A stretch of 64,000 nt of DNA from Methanolinea mesophila (GTDB lineage Archaea; Halobacteriota; Methanomicrobia; Methanomicrobiales; Methanospirillaceae). A program made the translations under genes and the position numbers. Shown here piece by piece: positions 27,103 to 35,606 of this stretch. The notes below the pieces were generated by a model that saw nothing but the letters and a program-made list of their open reading frames with translations, was not told the DNA's origin and made no database searches. The DNA lies in the NCBI RefSeq assembly GCF_017873855.1, contig NZ_JAGGKR010000001.1:620001-684000 (forward strand). The letters are read 5' to 3'. Within the stretch, counting starts at the first letter, position 1. Every line of letters starts with the position of its first letter.

Positions 27103-27988
27103 GTCATACTGGTGGATTGCAGGGGCGGTACTTGCCGGAGCGGTGATCCTGGTGGCGTTCCAGTTCTCGACTACCAATCTGGAATACAGCAGGTATAACC
27201 CGGGCTGGAACGGGACTTCCGCATTCGCCGGAATGATTGAGGCACACGGAGGCACGGATCTGTATTCCGCATCGGAACTTTCCGGGAAACAGGGGTCGAT
27301 GCTCCTGATCATCGCCCCCCGCGGTGACCTTACCCAGGATGAACGGACGAAATACCGGGAATATTTGAACCGGGGGAATCTGCTGCTCCTTGCCGACGAC
27401 CGCGGCGAAAGCAACGGCATCCTTTCCGCTCTCGGGAGCACGCTCCGCGTCTCCGCGGTAAACGTGTCCAGTGCCGACAGGGAGTACAATGATCCTTCGT
27501 CGGTGGATGCATATCCTGCGGGCGAAGATCCCCTCGTGAAAGGGCTGCAGACGATATGTCTTAACAGGCCGGCCGTCGTCAGGGGCGGGTCCCCGATGCT
27601 CGAGACTTCGCTCCTGACCTGGGTCGATGAAAACGGCAACGGCAGGCTGGACGGGGGAGAAGCGCTCTCGCGCTCCACGATCATGAGCTCGGAGACACTC
27701 GGGAATGGCACAATCTATGTACTGGCGGACCCAAGTATCTTCATCAACGGGATGCTTGACCCCCCCGCATGTGAAGGAAACCACGCGCTGGTGGAGCGGA
27801 TCCTCACCGCAGCACCGGGAGGCGTGATGATCGACCAGGTGCATGGGATGACGGGATCCGAGGACGGAGCGATCGGACTGATAAACATCATGAAAAGCAC
27901 GACCCTTATCAGGGCCGTTGCGCTTCTTCTCACTGTTCTGGGGGTAATGGCAATCTATCGGACGATAAAGAAGCGGGGTGGTTCATGA
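27092..27988 (+). CDS. DUF4350-like membrane-anchored protein
   Basis: 298 residues with a membrane helix at each end (AGAVLAGAVILVAFQF and IRAVALLLTVLGVMAIY). The lumenal or external domain between them has the order expected for DUF4350/GldG-like folds: LIIAPRGDLTQDE, LLLLADDRG, GTIYVLADPSIF. The chosen ATG overlaps the previous gene by 11 bases and has GGAAGGTG immediately upstream; a longer reading is open but unlikely. Its stop overlaps the MoxR start. Confidence 0.75.
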   Translation: MSIRSYWWIAGAVLAGAVILVAFQFSTTNLEYSRYNPGWNGTSAFAGMIEAHGGTDLYSASELSGKQGSMLLIIAPRGDLTQDERTKYREYLNRGNLLLLADDRGESNGILSALGSTLRVSAVNVSSADREYNDPSSVDAYPAGEDPLVKGLQTICLNRPAVVRGGSPMLETSLLTWVDENGNGRLDGGEALSRSTIMSSETLGNGTIYVLADPSIFINGMLDPPACEGNHALVERILTAAPGGVMIDQVHGMTGSEDGAIGLINIMKSTTLIRAVALLLTVLGVMAIYRTIKKRGGS

Positions 27989-28953
27989 CTGATTTAAAAG
28001 ACGAACTCGCCAGGATCCCTGATATTTATTCCGAGATCCTTGACCGAATGGGAAAATTCGTTGTGGGAAACGAAGACCTTATCCTCCTTTGCATGGTAGG
28101 AATGCTTTCGGGGGGGCACCTCCTTGTCGAAGGGACACCCGGTACCGGCAAGACCTCCATCGTCAAAGCACTCGCGAAAATTTCGGGATGCGGATTTTCG
28201 CGGTTCCAGTGTGCGGTGGACAGCCAGCCCGCGGATATTATCGGGGTACGGATCTTCGAACCCGATTCCCAGGAATTTTCGTTGAGAAGAGGACCCATCT
28301 TTACCAATTTCCTGCTGATCGACGAGATAAACCGGCTCGCACCGAAGACCCAGAGCGGATTTATCGAGGCGATGAGCGAACGGCAGGCGACGATCGACGG
28401 GATAACGATCCCCATCGACGCCCCGTTCATGGTCATCGCCACCCAGAATCCCTTCGAGTTCGAAGGGACCTTTCCCCTGATCGAGGCACAGAAAGACCGG
28501 TTCATGTTCAGCATGGTCCTTTCCCACCTGGACGAAAACGGGGAGATGGAGATCATCCGGCGCGAACATCAGGGAAACCTGGACTGGATAACGTATTACG
28601 ATCAGCTGGAACCGGTAATGGATGCTGATCTGATCAACCGCTACGTCGATGCGACCCGCGAGGTATTCATCGAAGAGCACCTGCTGGAGTACATCCGGGA
28701 CCTTGTGATGGCCACCAGGAAACACAGCGATATCCACCTGGGGGCGAGTTCCAGGGCGTCAATCGCGCTGGTCAGGGGGAGCAAAGCGCTCGCCGCCCTG
28801 AATAACAGGACCTACGTAATTCCAGACGATGTCAAGTGGCTCGCACCGAGGGTGCTCGAACACAGGATAATCCTCGAGAGAGAGGCAGAGATCTCCGAAT
28901 TGACCGTCTCCCAGATCATCGGGGAGATCGTCGGGAACGTAGAGGTGCCATAG
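27985..28953 (+). CDS. MoxR-family AAA+ ATPase
   Basis: Cytoplasmic AAA+ chaperone-like ATPase, 322 residues. Walker A is EGTPGTGKTS, Walker B LLIDEINR, sensor 1 IATQNPFEFEGTFPL, arginine finger region EAQKDRFMF, and a C-terminal lid with GASSRASIALVRG. MoxR proteins are thought to remodel or insert cofactors into partner proteins, commonly vWA-containing proteins. The DUF58 gene follows after three bases, the classical pairing. Substrate here is unknown but presumably among the membrane proteins of this operon. Confidence 0.92.
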   Translation: MTDLKDELARIPDIYSEILDRMGKFVVGNEDLILLCMVGMLSGGHLLVEGTPGTGKTSIVKALAKISGCGFSRFQCAVDSQPADIIGVRIFEPDSQEFSLRRGPIFTNFLLIDEINRLAPKTQSGFIEAMSERQATIDGITIPIDAPFMVIATQNPFEFEGTFPLIEAQKDRFMFSMVLSHLDENGEMEIIRREHQGNLDWITYYDQLEPVMDADLINRYVDATREVFIEEHLLEYIRDLVMATRKHSDIHLGASSRASIALVRGSKALAALNNRTYVIPDDVKWLAPRVLEHRIILEREAEISELTVSQIIGEIVGNVEVP

Positions 28954-28956
28954 CCC

Positions 28957-30285
28957 GTGCGGCCCACCCCTGCCCTTTCGGCCCTGGCAGTCCTTGCCGT
29001 GACCATGGAGATTTACGCATGGATCTTTGACGACCCTGCAGCCGTGATGGCAGGAGCAATGATCCTCATCGTTGCGGGTGCAAGAGCAGTCGCGTTCCAG
29101 CACGCACTCGCTTCGACCGCCGCATCAGCCACCTGCAGCCGGCGGACAGAAAATCTCATTCTCCGGCAGGGGGGCAGTACCTCGGTGGAAACCACCGTTT
29201 CTCTCGTTGCGCCGAAAGGGGCATGCATCGAGCTCACCGACCTTACACCCCCCGGGGGATCGGTAATCCAGGGGGATACCACCTGGAGGACCACGGGTAC
29301 CGGTTACCCGGACCGCTCTACACTCCGGTACAGGCTGGCCTATTTTGCCACAGGCGAGCTCCTCTTCGGCGGGATCACAATCGCAGTGAAAGACCCTTTT
29401 TTTTCGGCCCGCGTGCACCTGTCGGGAGATTCATTCAGGAGACCTGCGGTATTTGTCGAACCGCTCAACCAGTTTTCAGGGAAATCAGGCCTGGAAGGCA
29501 CGGGGGAGCGGGAGCTCGAGAGGATTACCCCGCTCAAGGGGTATGGAATCCGGGCGTTCCGGCTGTACAGGGATGGGGACGACCCACGGGCCATCGACTG
29601 GAAACTCACTGCCAAACATGGAAAAACATATGTCAGGGAATATGCGGGGCTGGCGGGCGCCCCTCCCCTCCTGGTTATCGACCTTCCCGGTCCCGGACAG
29701 GAGGGGAATCCGGCGGCGTTCGACCAGATCCTGGGTGCGGTCAACGATGCGATCATCCGCGGGGGAGTGTACGATAATTCCTGCGGGCTGCTTCTCATCT
29801 CGGGCCCGAACCTGATAAAATTCGTTCCTGCCGAAAGGTCAACGCTCCATGCCCGGCGGCTGATCGATGAAGCAGGCCGGATGCCACGGGTGTATTCCTC
29901 TTTTCGGAGCCTTGAACCCTCGTCCGCACGGGGGATGCAGGTAAAGATCGCGCAGGAACGCACGGAATTAACGGGCGGAAACGGACCTGGCGGGGTGGAT
30001 GACCATCTCCTCCGCCTTTCGGAGGTCTACCGGGGATTCCTTCCCGGCATGCGCACCCCGACCTTCGACCTGCAGGTCAGGAACGTGATGAGAGCGAGGA
30101 AAAATTCTGCCGTCTATGTGTTCAGCCTGTACCAGGGCGATCTCAGCCATCTTCGATCGCTGGTCCTCCAATCACGGCAAGCAGGGTGCGAGACGGTGCT
30201 CCAGGTACCGTCTGCGCTGCCGGACGGAGGGGGGAGCGGGGAACTCACCATGATTCGCGGGGTCGACACCGTGGTGATAAAATGA
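28957..30285 (+). CDS. DUF58 protein with degenerate vWA-like domain
   Basis: 442 residues starting at GTG. Two membrane helices at the N-terminus (residues 5-45) precede a beta domain and the DUF58 signature in RAFRLYRDGDDPRAIDWKLTA and YVREYAG. The vWA-like strand reads LLVIDLPGPG, so the metal-binding DxSxS of a MIDAS site is not conserved. DUF58 proteins are the usual partners of MoxR ATPases. It overlaps the following membrane gene as ATGA. Confidence 0.85.
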   Translation: MRPTPALSALAVLAVTMEIYAWIFDDPAAVMAGAMILIVAGARAVAFQHALASTAASATCSRRTENLILRQGGSTSVETTVSLVAPKGACIELTDLTPPGGSVIQGDTTWRTTGTGYPDRSTLRYRLAYFATGELLFGGITIAVKDPFFSARVHLSGDSFRRPAVFVEPLNQFSGKSGLEGTGERELERITPLKGYGIRAFRLYRDGDDPRAIDWKLTAKHGKTYVREYAGLAGAPPLLVIDLPGPGQEGNPAAFDQILGAVNDAIIRGGVYDNSCGLLLISGPNLIKFVPAERSTLHARRLIDEAGRMPRVYSSFRSLEPSSARGMQVKIAQERTELTGGNGPGGVDDHLLRLSEVYRGFLPGMRTPTFDLQVRNVMRARKNSAVYVFSLYQGDLSHLRSLVLQSRQAGCETVLQVPSALPDGGGSGELTMIRGVDTVVIK

Positions 30286-30761
30286 TCTCCCGATGGAGAC
30301 TTGGGGTCACGGTCGTGGCGGGCCTGGCATTCGTCGCCTCGGGTGTGGCCGTATCATGGAACAACCAGGCATTTCTGCTGATCGCCGGGCTGCTGGTCCT
30401 TTATCTTGCAGTCCTTCTGGCATCGGTGAGAAAGGATCTCGGAGGAGTGTATCCGGTGTGCGCGGGCCAGCCCCCTGTTATCCTGCTCGCGGCGATCAGC
30501 CCCATTTTTTCGCTCGCAGGAGAACTCCTGGTTATCGGTCTCGGGGTGGGGATCGAACTCCGCGCCTGGTCGGCCCGGGAAGGCTATCTTCTGCTTGGAT
30601 CGCTGGTTGCAGCAGGAATTGCCGGGATGGTGCTCATGATCCCGGTCCATGCGGGTCTCCTCCCCCTGCTCGTGCTGGTGCTCGCAGGGGCGGGCACCGG
30701 ACTCCTGCTGCTGAACGAACAGCGTATCAATCTCGTGTTCAGAGGGAAGCATGAAGGTTAA
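30282..30761 (+). CDS. Polytopic membrane protein of the MoxR operon
   Basis: 159 residues with about five to six hydrophobic helices covering nearly the whole chain. The ATG overlapping the DUF58 stop is preferred over an open upstream reading. No family recognised. Its stop lies inside the next gene (11-base overlap). Confidence 0.7.
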   Translation: MISRWRLGVTVVAGLAFVASGVAVSWNNQAFLLIAGLLVLYLAVLLASVRKDLGGVYPVCAGQPPVILLAAISPIFSLAGELLVIGLGVGIELRAWSAREGYLLLGSLVAAGIAGMVLMIPVHAGLLPLLVLVLAGAGTGLLLLNEQRINLVFRGKHEG

Positions 30762-31527
30762 AGGATTTTCTGATTATACGCTTGCCGGGGGGATCATCCT
30801 CGGGGCGGCGGCACTGCTCCTGGGAGTGGCATGGTTCACCAACCGGTCTGACATCACCACGGCAACTCTTTTCCTGGCGGGGGTGGGCTGTTTCCTCGGG
30901 GGGATATTCATGCTTACCTTCATGAAAGAAGAAAATCCCCACCCGGGCGCGGTTGCGCTCCTTGGCCGTGCCGAGAGCCTCAATATCTCCCGGATGTGTT
31001 CGGACCTGGGGGTCAGGGGTGATGCCTGGATACTCCCGGGCGCTCATCATGGGGACCTGTGGCAGTTTATACCGGTTGCCGACGGGATCCCCCCCGAACC
31101 GGTCAGGGATTTTTCTTACATGGTCCAGGGCGGGACCCCCGGCGTGGTACTCGTCCCGGCAGGGAAGCCGCTTCTGGAGATGCTCTTTCGCGACCATTCC
31201 CTGATCCTCCCGGAAAACGAGTCGGAACTGCCCTCTACCATCAGGGAAGTTTTCGAGGATGTTCTCGAGATCGCCTCCGGGGCACACGCCGCCCTTGAAG
31301 GGGACCAGTGGGTGGTTACCCTGACAGGCTACCGGTTGTTCGAGGGGTGCAGGTATATCAACGCGGCATCCCCGAAGTGCTGCACCATGAATCCCTGCGG
31401 GGCATGCTCCCTGGCGGGGTGCATGTTCACCGCGGCGCTCGGGCGTCCCCACCAAATCTCAAGGGTCGAACTTATGGAGAGAGAACAGGGTATCCGGATA
31501 TTCTGCATCACCGGGGCCGTACCGTGA
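30751..31527 (+). CDS. Membrane protein with cysteine-rich C-terminal domain
   Basis: 258 residues: two N-terminal membrane helices (about 10-30 and 38-58), then a soluble domain of about 190 residues. The C-terminal part holds the motif CCTMNPCGACSLAGC, which could bind metal or form disulfides. It closes the seven-gene coupled operon; its last 20 bases overlap the 3' end of the convergent DUF1616 gene. No function assigned. Confidence 0.7.
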   Translation: MKVKGFSDYTLAGGIILGAAALLLGVAWFTNRSDITTATLFLAGVGCFLGGIFMLTFMKEENPHPGAVALLGRAESLNISRMCSDLGVRGDAWILPGAHHGDLWQFIPVADGIPPEPVRDFSYMVQGGTPGVVLVPAGKPLLEMLFRDHSLILPENESELPSTIREVFEDVLEIASGAHAALEGDQWVVTLTGYRLFEGCRYINAASPKCCTMNPCGACSLAGCMFTAALGRPHQISRVELMEREQGIRIFCITGAVP

Positions 31528-32488
31528 TCCAGAGGTGAAGGTCCCGGTAACTCGCGTTGATCCTGTCCTGTCCCCGGACCTCTGCCCCGGGGGCCTGGTC
31601 GATGAACAGGAGGAACTGGATCTGATTATACCCGGTCTCGTTGACCCTGAACGGTAACTTCTCCTGGTAGGTCTGGTTATCGGGAAGATCGACCCTCTGC
31701 TGCGACATCTCATCCATTTTAATGATGGACGAGGCACCCGAAGCCGGATCCGATTCCCTGTCGAGGAGCCATACCTCGACGAAATAGCTCGCATTCCGGT
31801 ACTCGTGGTTCCCGATCCCCACGATCACCTCCTGCGGATCCCCTGTCCTGATCATGGTGGGGTAATCCGAGGCCTTACCCTCGCTGCCCAGGATATAAAA
31901 TTCGGTGAATTTTTCCCCTTCCTTTGGCACCGCGATCACGTACGCGGTAGCGACCAGGGCGCCCGCGATGGCGATCAGGAGCAGGACCGAGAGTGCCCGG
32001 TCGGTCTTTCCTGCCGAAGGATCGAAAAACTCGGCTTTGAACGCAACGGACAAGCCCCTGAAAGGGACCGAAAACCGCGCTTCAGGAGCAATCTGCGCCC
32101 TCCTGAACTGGGCCACGATCGCCATAGCCAGTGTAAATATGGCCAGGCTGATCACCAGGGGGTCGAGACGGATTCCCCAGGGAGTATAATTCAACACCAG
32201 GCCGATGAGGGGAACCACTGCAATGGAGAGCCCGAATGAGAGCGCCAGCCGTTCGATACCGTCGATCTCCGTCTTCCCGGGGAATAACGCACATATAAGG
32301 GAATACCCGGGAAAGAAGAGGATCATGGGGAGCGCGATGATAACCCGGAGGAACGTCCCGTTCACTATCGGGATGTAAATGACCGCCGCGCTCGCGATGG
32401 TCCAAAGATACACCAAAGCCAGGTCCGGGGGGGTATTCCGGGGGGAGAACGCGTCCAGGACGCCGGCCCCCGCATTATGCTCGTCCAT
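31508..32488 (-). CDS. DUF1616 membrane protein
   Basis: 326 residues. Four membrane helices lie in the first 125 residues (LVYLWTIASAAVIYIP; ALPMILFFPGYSLICALFPG; FGLSIAVVPLIGLVL; LVISLAIFTLAMAIV) and another near 180-200. An external beta domain follows with EFYILGSEGKASDYP, as in DUF1616 proteins. These are frequent in archaeal and actinobacterial envelope gene sets. It lies seven bases after the anchored protein at 32496-33425 and converges on the MoxR operon. Confidence 0.8.
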   Translation of the reverse strand: MDEHNAGAGVLDAFSPRNTPPDLALVYLWTIASAAVIYIPIVNGTFLRVIIALPMILFFPGYSLICALFPGKTEIDGIERLALSFGLSIAVVPLIGLVLNYTPWGIRLDPLVISLAIFTLAMAIVAQFRRAQIAPEARFSVPFRGLSVAFKAEFFDPSAGKTDRALSVLLLIAIAGALVATAYVIAVPKEGEKFTEFYILGSEGKASDYPTMIRTGDPQEVIVGIGNHEYRNASYFVEVWLLDRESDPASGASSIIKMDEMSQQRVDLPDNQTYQEKLPFRVNETGYNQIQFLLFIDQAPGAEVRGQDRINASYRDLHLWITVRPR

Positions 32489-32495
32489 GTGTGTA

Positions 32496-33425
32496 TCAGC
32501 GTCTCATGAAGAACAAAAGTCCGGACAGGCAGAGTGCACCAAGAATTGTCAGGAACCCGAGGGGTATTTTTCCTGCAGGCTGGGGAGTGGTTACGGCGGT
32601 ATGCATCGGGGTCCCGTCGGCCGGGGGCACAGTGGTAGAAATTCCGCTCGCGACCGTCGTCACGGGTTCATCTCCGGGAATTGTCGGAACTGTCCCGGTC
32701 GTTTGCACCGAGGTCGGCGACACGGTATCAGTGATGACTGCTGCGCTCCCACCTGAGGTACCTCCTCCCGAGGACGGAGCGGAGGTACTGGTCGGGGATA
32801 CGGTCGGGAACGCGGTGCCTGACGGCACTCCGTTTCCAATGGTGATGGTCCTGTCGAGGACGAGGTTCCCGTCAATCGTTACCTTCACCCGGATGCTCCC
32901 ATCCGAGATACCGTCCGGGATGAACGATATTTCGGAATTATCGGGCCCCCGTTTCACGCCCGCGAGGGAAATGCCCGAGGATACGATACCCGCACCGGCG
33001 GAGGGGGTTCCCGAGAGCCTCAGATAATCGTAGGTTCCTGCGGGGATCGTCCCGGATTCCGAGGCTGAAAAGACCCCGTTCACAGAATTTCCTACTTTTT
33101 TCACCGTGGTATCATTCTTTTTTACCTCGAGCACGTTATAGTCCGTGTCATAGAGGGTTGCCTTGATCTGGCCTGATTCAAGCGTAAAAGGCATCACAAA
33201 CCGGGAGGTCTCGAAGGTGAAGTCCTGGCCTTGCTGGACCGCGAACCTTCCCTCGATCCCGATTGAAAATGTCTGATTGTCTCCCAGGTCCTGTATCGAG
33301 ATGAACACCGTATCCCCGCGATCCAGGGTCGCAGGAGAGAGGGTGACCACAGTGGCTGCCGCGCTCGCGGCCAGGGCCAGGAGCAGGACCAGGCAGACAC
33401 CGATTGATCGATTCCACATGTGCAT
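32496..33425 (-). CDS. C-terminally anchored surface protein with beta-sandwich domain
   Basis: 309 residues: signal peptide (SIGVCLVLLLALAASAAA), a beta domain to about 205, a Ser/Thr/Pro-rich stalk (about 206-280) and a C-terminal membrane helix LGFLTILGALCLSGLLFF followed by MRR. The beta domain shares pattern with residues 27-215 of the PEGA protein at 22577 (xDFxF followed by MPF or LPF, later YDYLRLSG). Co-oriented with and just upstream of DUF1616, so the two may work together at the envelope. Function unknown. Confidence 0.75.
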   Translation of the reverse strand: MHMWNRSIGVCLVLLLALAASAAATVVTLSPATLDRGDTVFISIQDLGDNQTFSIGIEGRFAVQQGQDFTFETSRFVMPFTLESGQIKATLYDTDYNVLEVKKNDTTVKKVGNSVNGVFSASESGTIPAGTYDYLRLSGTPSAGAGIVSSGISLAGVKRGPDNSEISFIPDGISDGSIRVKVTIDGNLVLDRTITIGNGVPSGTAFPTVSPTSTSAPSSGGGTSGGSAAVITDTVSPTSVQTTGTVPTIPGDEPVTTVASGISTTVPPADGTPMHTAVTTPQPAGKIPLGFLTILGALCLSGLLFFMRR

Positions 33426-33858
33426 CGTGCCTTTAGTGTAGTATATCGAAGCCGCCTGGCTTAAAATTGTGGTCGTCCGGGTTCAATCCGGGTGTGGTGA
33501 AACAGGACCGGAGCCGTTCTAAAAACCAGGGGGTTTGCGATCCCCCCATCGCAAAATGAGTACCAAGTACAATGCGGTTCGTAATGAGCCCAATCGCATC
33601 GTAGAGATATTTCCCCAAGCCCTCTCTGAGGGCATGAAATGTGTCGGGCACCCGGTACAATAAGCATATGCCATACACCGTTGCACGGCATAGTAAAAAC
33701 AGACAAATAATATTCCGTTATTTCGCAGACGGTGGTGAATGGCGGTCCGGATGGAATCGCGGCTCCACAGAATTTATTTAGAGATTATATGATTCTTTTC
33801 AAAAAACGCATGCATGTATAAATGAAAATGCCGGAGGCATTTTCAATAAAAATAGTCG
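33426..33858. other. Intergenic region with orphan ORFs and a terminator
   Basis: Two overlapping minus-strand ORFs of 81 codons (33433-33678 and 33461-33706) cover the left part in different frames. Neither resembles a known protein and neither has a clear start signal. The right part (33720-33820) is AT-rich and ends with the hairpin terminator of the first TPR gene. A decayed mobile element is possible but unsupported. Confidence 0.4.
33822..33844 (-). terminator. 10-bp hairpin after TPR copy 1
   Basis: TGAAAATGCC at 33822-33831 is perfectly complementary to GGCATTTTCA at 33835-33844 with a three-base loop, 14 bases past the stop of the first TPR gene. On the minus strand a T-rich TTTAT follows. 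Confidence 0.65.
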
Positions 33859-34221
33859 TTACCCTCCCATCGCGATTAGAACACCCTGATTGATGCAGGC
33901 GAGGCCCTCGTCCTCTCTTCCGACCTTCTTCAGGGTGATGCCTTTATTGAACAAGCATTCGGCGTTCTGGGGATCGCATTTGAGGGCATTGTCGTAACAC
34001 GCGATCGCCTCCTCGTGTCTCCCCACGGAATCGAGGGCATTGGCCTTGCTGTGCCATGCCGAGGCGAGCGTGTGTACCGAAGAACTTGCAAGCGCCTGAT
34101 CGTAGTACTCCATGGCCTTTGGAAGCTCTCCCTTATGCATCATCTCATCGCCGTATCGTATCCAGATCCCGGCGTCGTTCGTACTTTCGGTCGTGTGTTT
34201 TGTGCGGTCTGCAGTATTCAT
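33859..34221 (-). CDS. TPR protein, tandem copy 1
   Basis: 120 residues composed of about three tetratricopeptide repeats (GELPKAMEYYDQAL, GRHEEAIACYDNAL and GREDEGLACINQGV), a helical protein-binding scaffold with no enzymatic or membrane part. The most diverged of three tandem copies: seven differences from copy 3 (for example LFNKGI for WFNKGL). The ATG at MNTADRTKH is chosen because all three copies share it, although the frame here stays open upstream. Promoter and leader are duplicated with the gene. Partner unknown. Confidence 0.8.
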   Translation of the reverse strand: MNTADRTKHTTESTNDAGIWIRYGDEMMHKGELPKAMEYYDQALASSSVHTLASAWHSKANALDSVGRHEEAIACYDNALKCDPQNAECLFNKGITLKKVGREDEGLACINQGVLIAMGG

Positions 34222-34541
34222 TTTTTTTACCCCCCACCATCGGGTTTCATGTTCTCCCCCCGATGGCTGATTGATGAATAATATCGGTCTAAATATATTT
34301 TTATGCACTAATATGCTGCATGTCGACGGTGCATGCCCACAGCGCCGGGTTGATATGCCGGGCATTGATCCGGCGGTATTTTCACCGGAAATTATTCCTT
34401 TCATGTTTCAGGGGGTTATTTATTCTTCCCGTATCAGCAGACCTGCGTATCGCGGATTCTGCCACACTATCAATTCGATCTCCGGCGGCGGAGAGCAGGG
34501 TTGAGAGAAGCCGGGGCTGTAAATGGTCTGAAAAAAGGTTG
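34222..34541. other. Spacer between TPR copies 1 and 2
   Basis: Holds the leader hairpin and TATA element of copy 1, then a segment of about 110 bases (to about 34400) repeated upstream of copies 2 and 3, including the inverted repeat GCCGG/CCGGC around GCATTGAT. The last 100 bases are unique and end with a poly-T (minus strand) terminator of copy 2. Confidence 0.55.
34237..34266 (-). promoter_or_regulatory. 5' leader hairpin of TPR copy 1
   Basis: CCATCGGG and CCCGATGG form an 8-bp perfect stem with a 14-base loop that contains GGGAGAAC and an ATG. TATA-like AAATATATTT lies at 34291-34300, placing the expected transcript start at the base of the hairpin. A seven-codon frame (MKPDGGG) begins in the loop and stops five bases before the TPR ATG. 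Confidence 0.6.
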
Positions 34542-34904
34542 TTATCTTCCCATCGCGATCCGGACACCGTGGTTGATGCAGGCGAGGCCCTCGTCCTCTT
34601 TCCCGACCTTCTTCAGGGTCAGGCCCTTATTGAACCAGCACTCGGCGTTCTGGGGATCGCATTTCAGGGCATTGTCGTAACACGCGATCGCCTCATCATG
34701 TCTCCCCACGGAATCGAGGGCATTGGCCTTGCTGTGCCATGCCGAGGCGAGCGTGTGTACCGAAGAACTTGCGAGCGCCTGGTCGTAGTACTCCATGGCC
34801 TTTGGAAGTTCTCCCTTATGCATCATCTCATCGCCGTATCGTATCCAGATCTCGGCGTCGTTCGTACTTTCGGTCGCGTGTTTTGTGCGGTCTGCAGTAT
34901 TCAT
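34542..34904 (-). CDS. TPR protein, tandem copy 2
   Basis: 120 residues, differing from copy 3 at only two positions near the C-terminus (INHGVRIAMGR versus INQGVLIAMGR). Same three TPR units and same leader. Near identity in protein and upstream DNA points to recent duplication or gene conversion with copy 3. On the minus strand, CCTTTTTT follows the stop closely and can end transcription, so each copy is probably its own unit. Confidence 0.8.
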   Translation of the reverse strand: MNTADRTKHATESTNDAEIWIRYGDEMMHKGELPKAMEYYDQALASSSVHTLASAWHSKANALDSVGRHDEAIACYDNALKCDPQNAECWFNKGLTLKKVGKEDEGLACINHGVRIAMGR

Positions 34905-35229
34905 TTTTTTACCCCCCACCATCGGGTTTCATGTTCTCCCCCCGATGGCTGATTGATGAATAATATCGGTCTAAATATATTTTTATGCACTAATAGGCTG
35001 CATGTCGACGGTGCATGCCCACAGCGCCGGGTTGAAATGCCGGGCATTGATCCGGCAGTATTTTCCCCAGGTAATATTCCCCCTTTCTTGATTTCCGGCT
35101 GTCCGGTTATTCTTCCCGTAAGAGACCGGACTCCTGTATCATGAGGCAGTCCGATCATCAGGTCTATCGCAGGTGGCAGAGAGCGGAAGCCAGGATCAGG
35201 ATGGTCCCAAAATAGTTCGAAAAAAGGTG
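34905..35229. other. Spacer between TPR copies 2 and 3
   Basis: Same layout as the previous spacer: leader hairpin, TATA element and the repeated upstream segment (to about 35080, here with several substitutions), then about 130 unique bases without a gene. Confidence 0.55.
34919..34948 (-). promoter_or_regulatory. 5' leader hairpin of TPR copy 2
   Basis: Same 8-bp stem CCATCGGG/CCCGATGG and loop as copy 1, with AAATATATTT at 34973-34982. The MKPDGGG mini-frame is preserved and ends four bases before the gene ATG. Confidence 0.6.
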
Positions 35230-35592
35230 TTATCTTCCCATCGCGATCAGAACGCCCTGGTTGATGCAGGCGAGGCCCTCGTCCTCTTTCCCGACCTTCT
35301 TCAGGGTCAGGCCCTTATTGAACCAGCACTCGGCGTTCTGTGGATCACATTTAAGGGCATTATCGTAACACGCGATCGCCTCATCATGTCTTCCCACGGA
35401 ATCGAGGGCATTGGCCTTGCTGTGCCATGCTGAAGCGAGCGTGTGTACCGAAGAACTTGCAAGCGCCTGATCGTAGTACTCCATGGCCTTTGGAAGCTCT
35501 CCCTTATGCATCATCTCATCGCCGTATCGTATCCAGATCTCGGCGTCGTTCGTACTTTCGGTCGCGTGTTTTGTGCGGTCTGCAGTATTCAT
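35230..35592 (-). CDS. TPR protein, tandem copy 3
   Basis: 120 residues with three TPR units, the copy nearest the divergent HTH-PAS gene and possibly the parent of the array. Starts MNTADRTKHATES after GGTGGGGGGT, which can serve as the ribosome-binding site. The stop is followed on the minus strand by a CCTTTTTT tract. All three are small, soluble and lack other domains, suggesting dosage or partner diversification. Confidence 0.8.
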   Translation of the reverse strand: MNTADRTKHATESTNDAEIWIRYGDEMMHKGELPKAMEYYDQALASSSVHTLASAWHSKANALDSVGRHDEAIACYDNALKCDPQNAECWFNKGLTLKKVGKEDEGLACINQGVLIAMGR

Positions 35593-35606
35593 TTTTTTAC
35601 CCCCCA

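Noticed and set aside
33470-33500. tRNA T-arm-like GGGTTCAATCC
   Set aside because: The stem pairs only with the loop shifted by one base, and no acceptor, D or anticodon arm surrounds it.
34222-34404. Longer N-terminus for TPR copy 1 (in-frame ATG at 34404)
   Set aside because: The frame is open only because copy 1 has one extra A before the ATG; in copies 2 and 3 the same upstream DNA is out of frame, and it contains the TATA box and hairpin.
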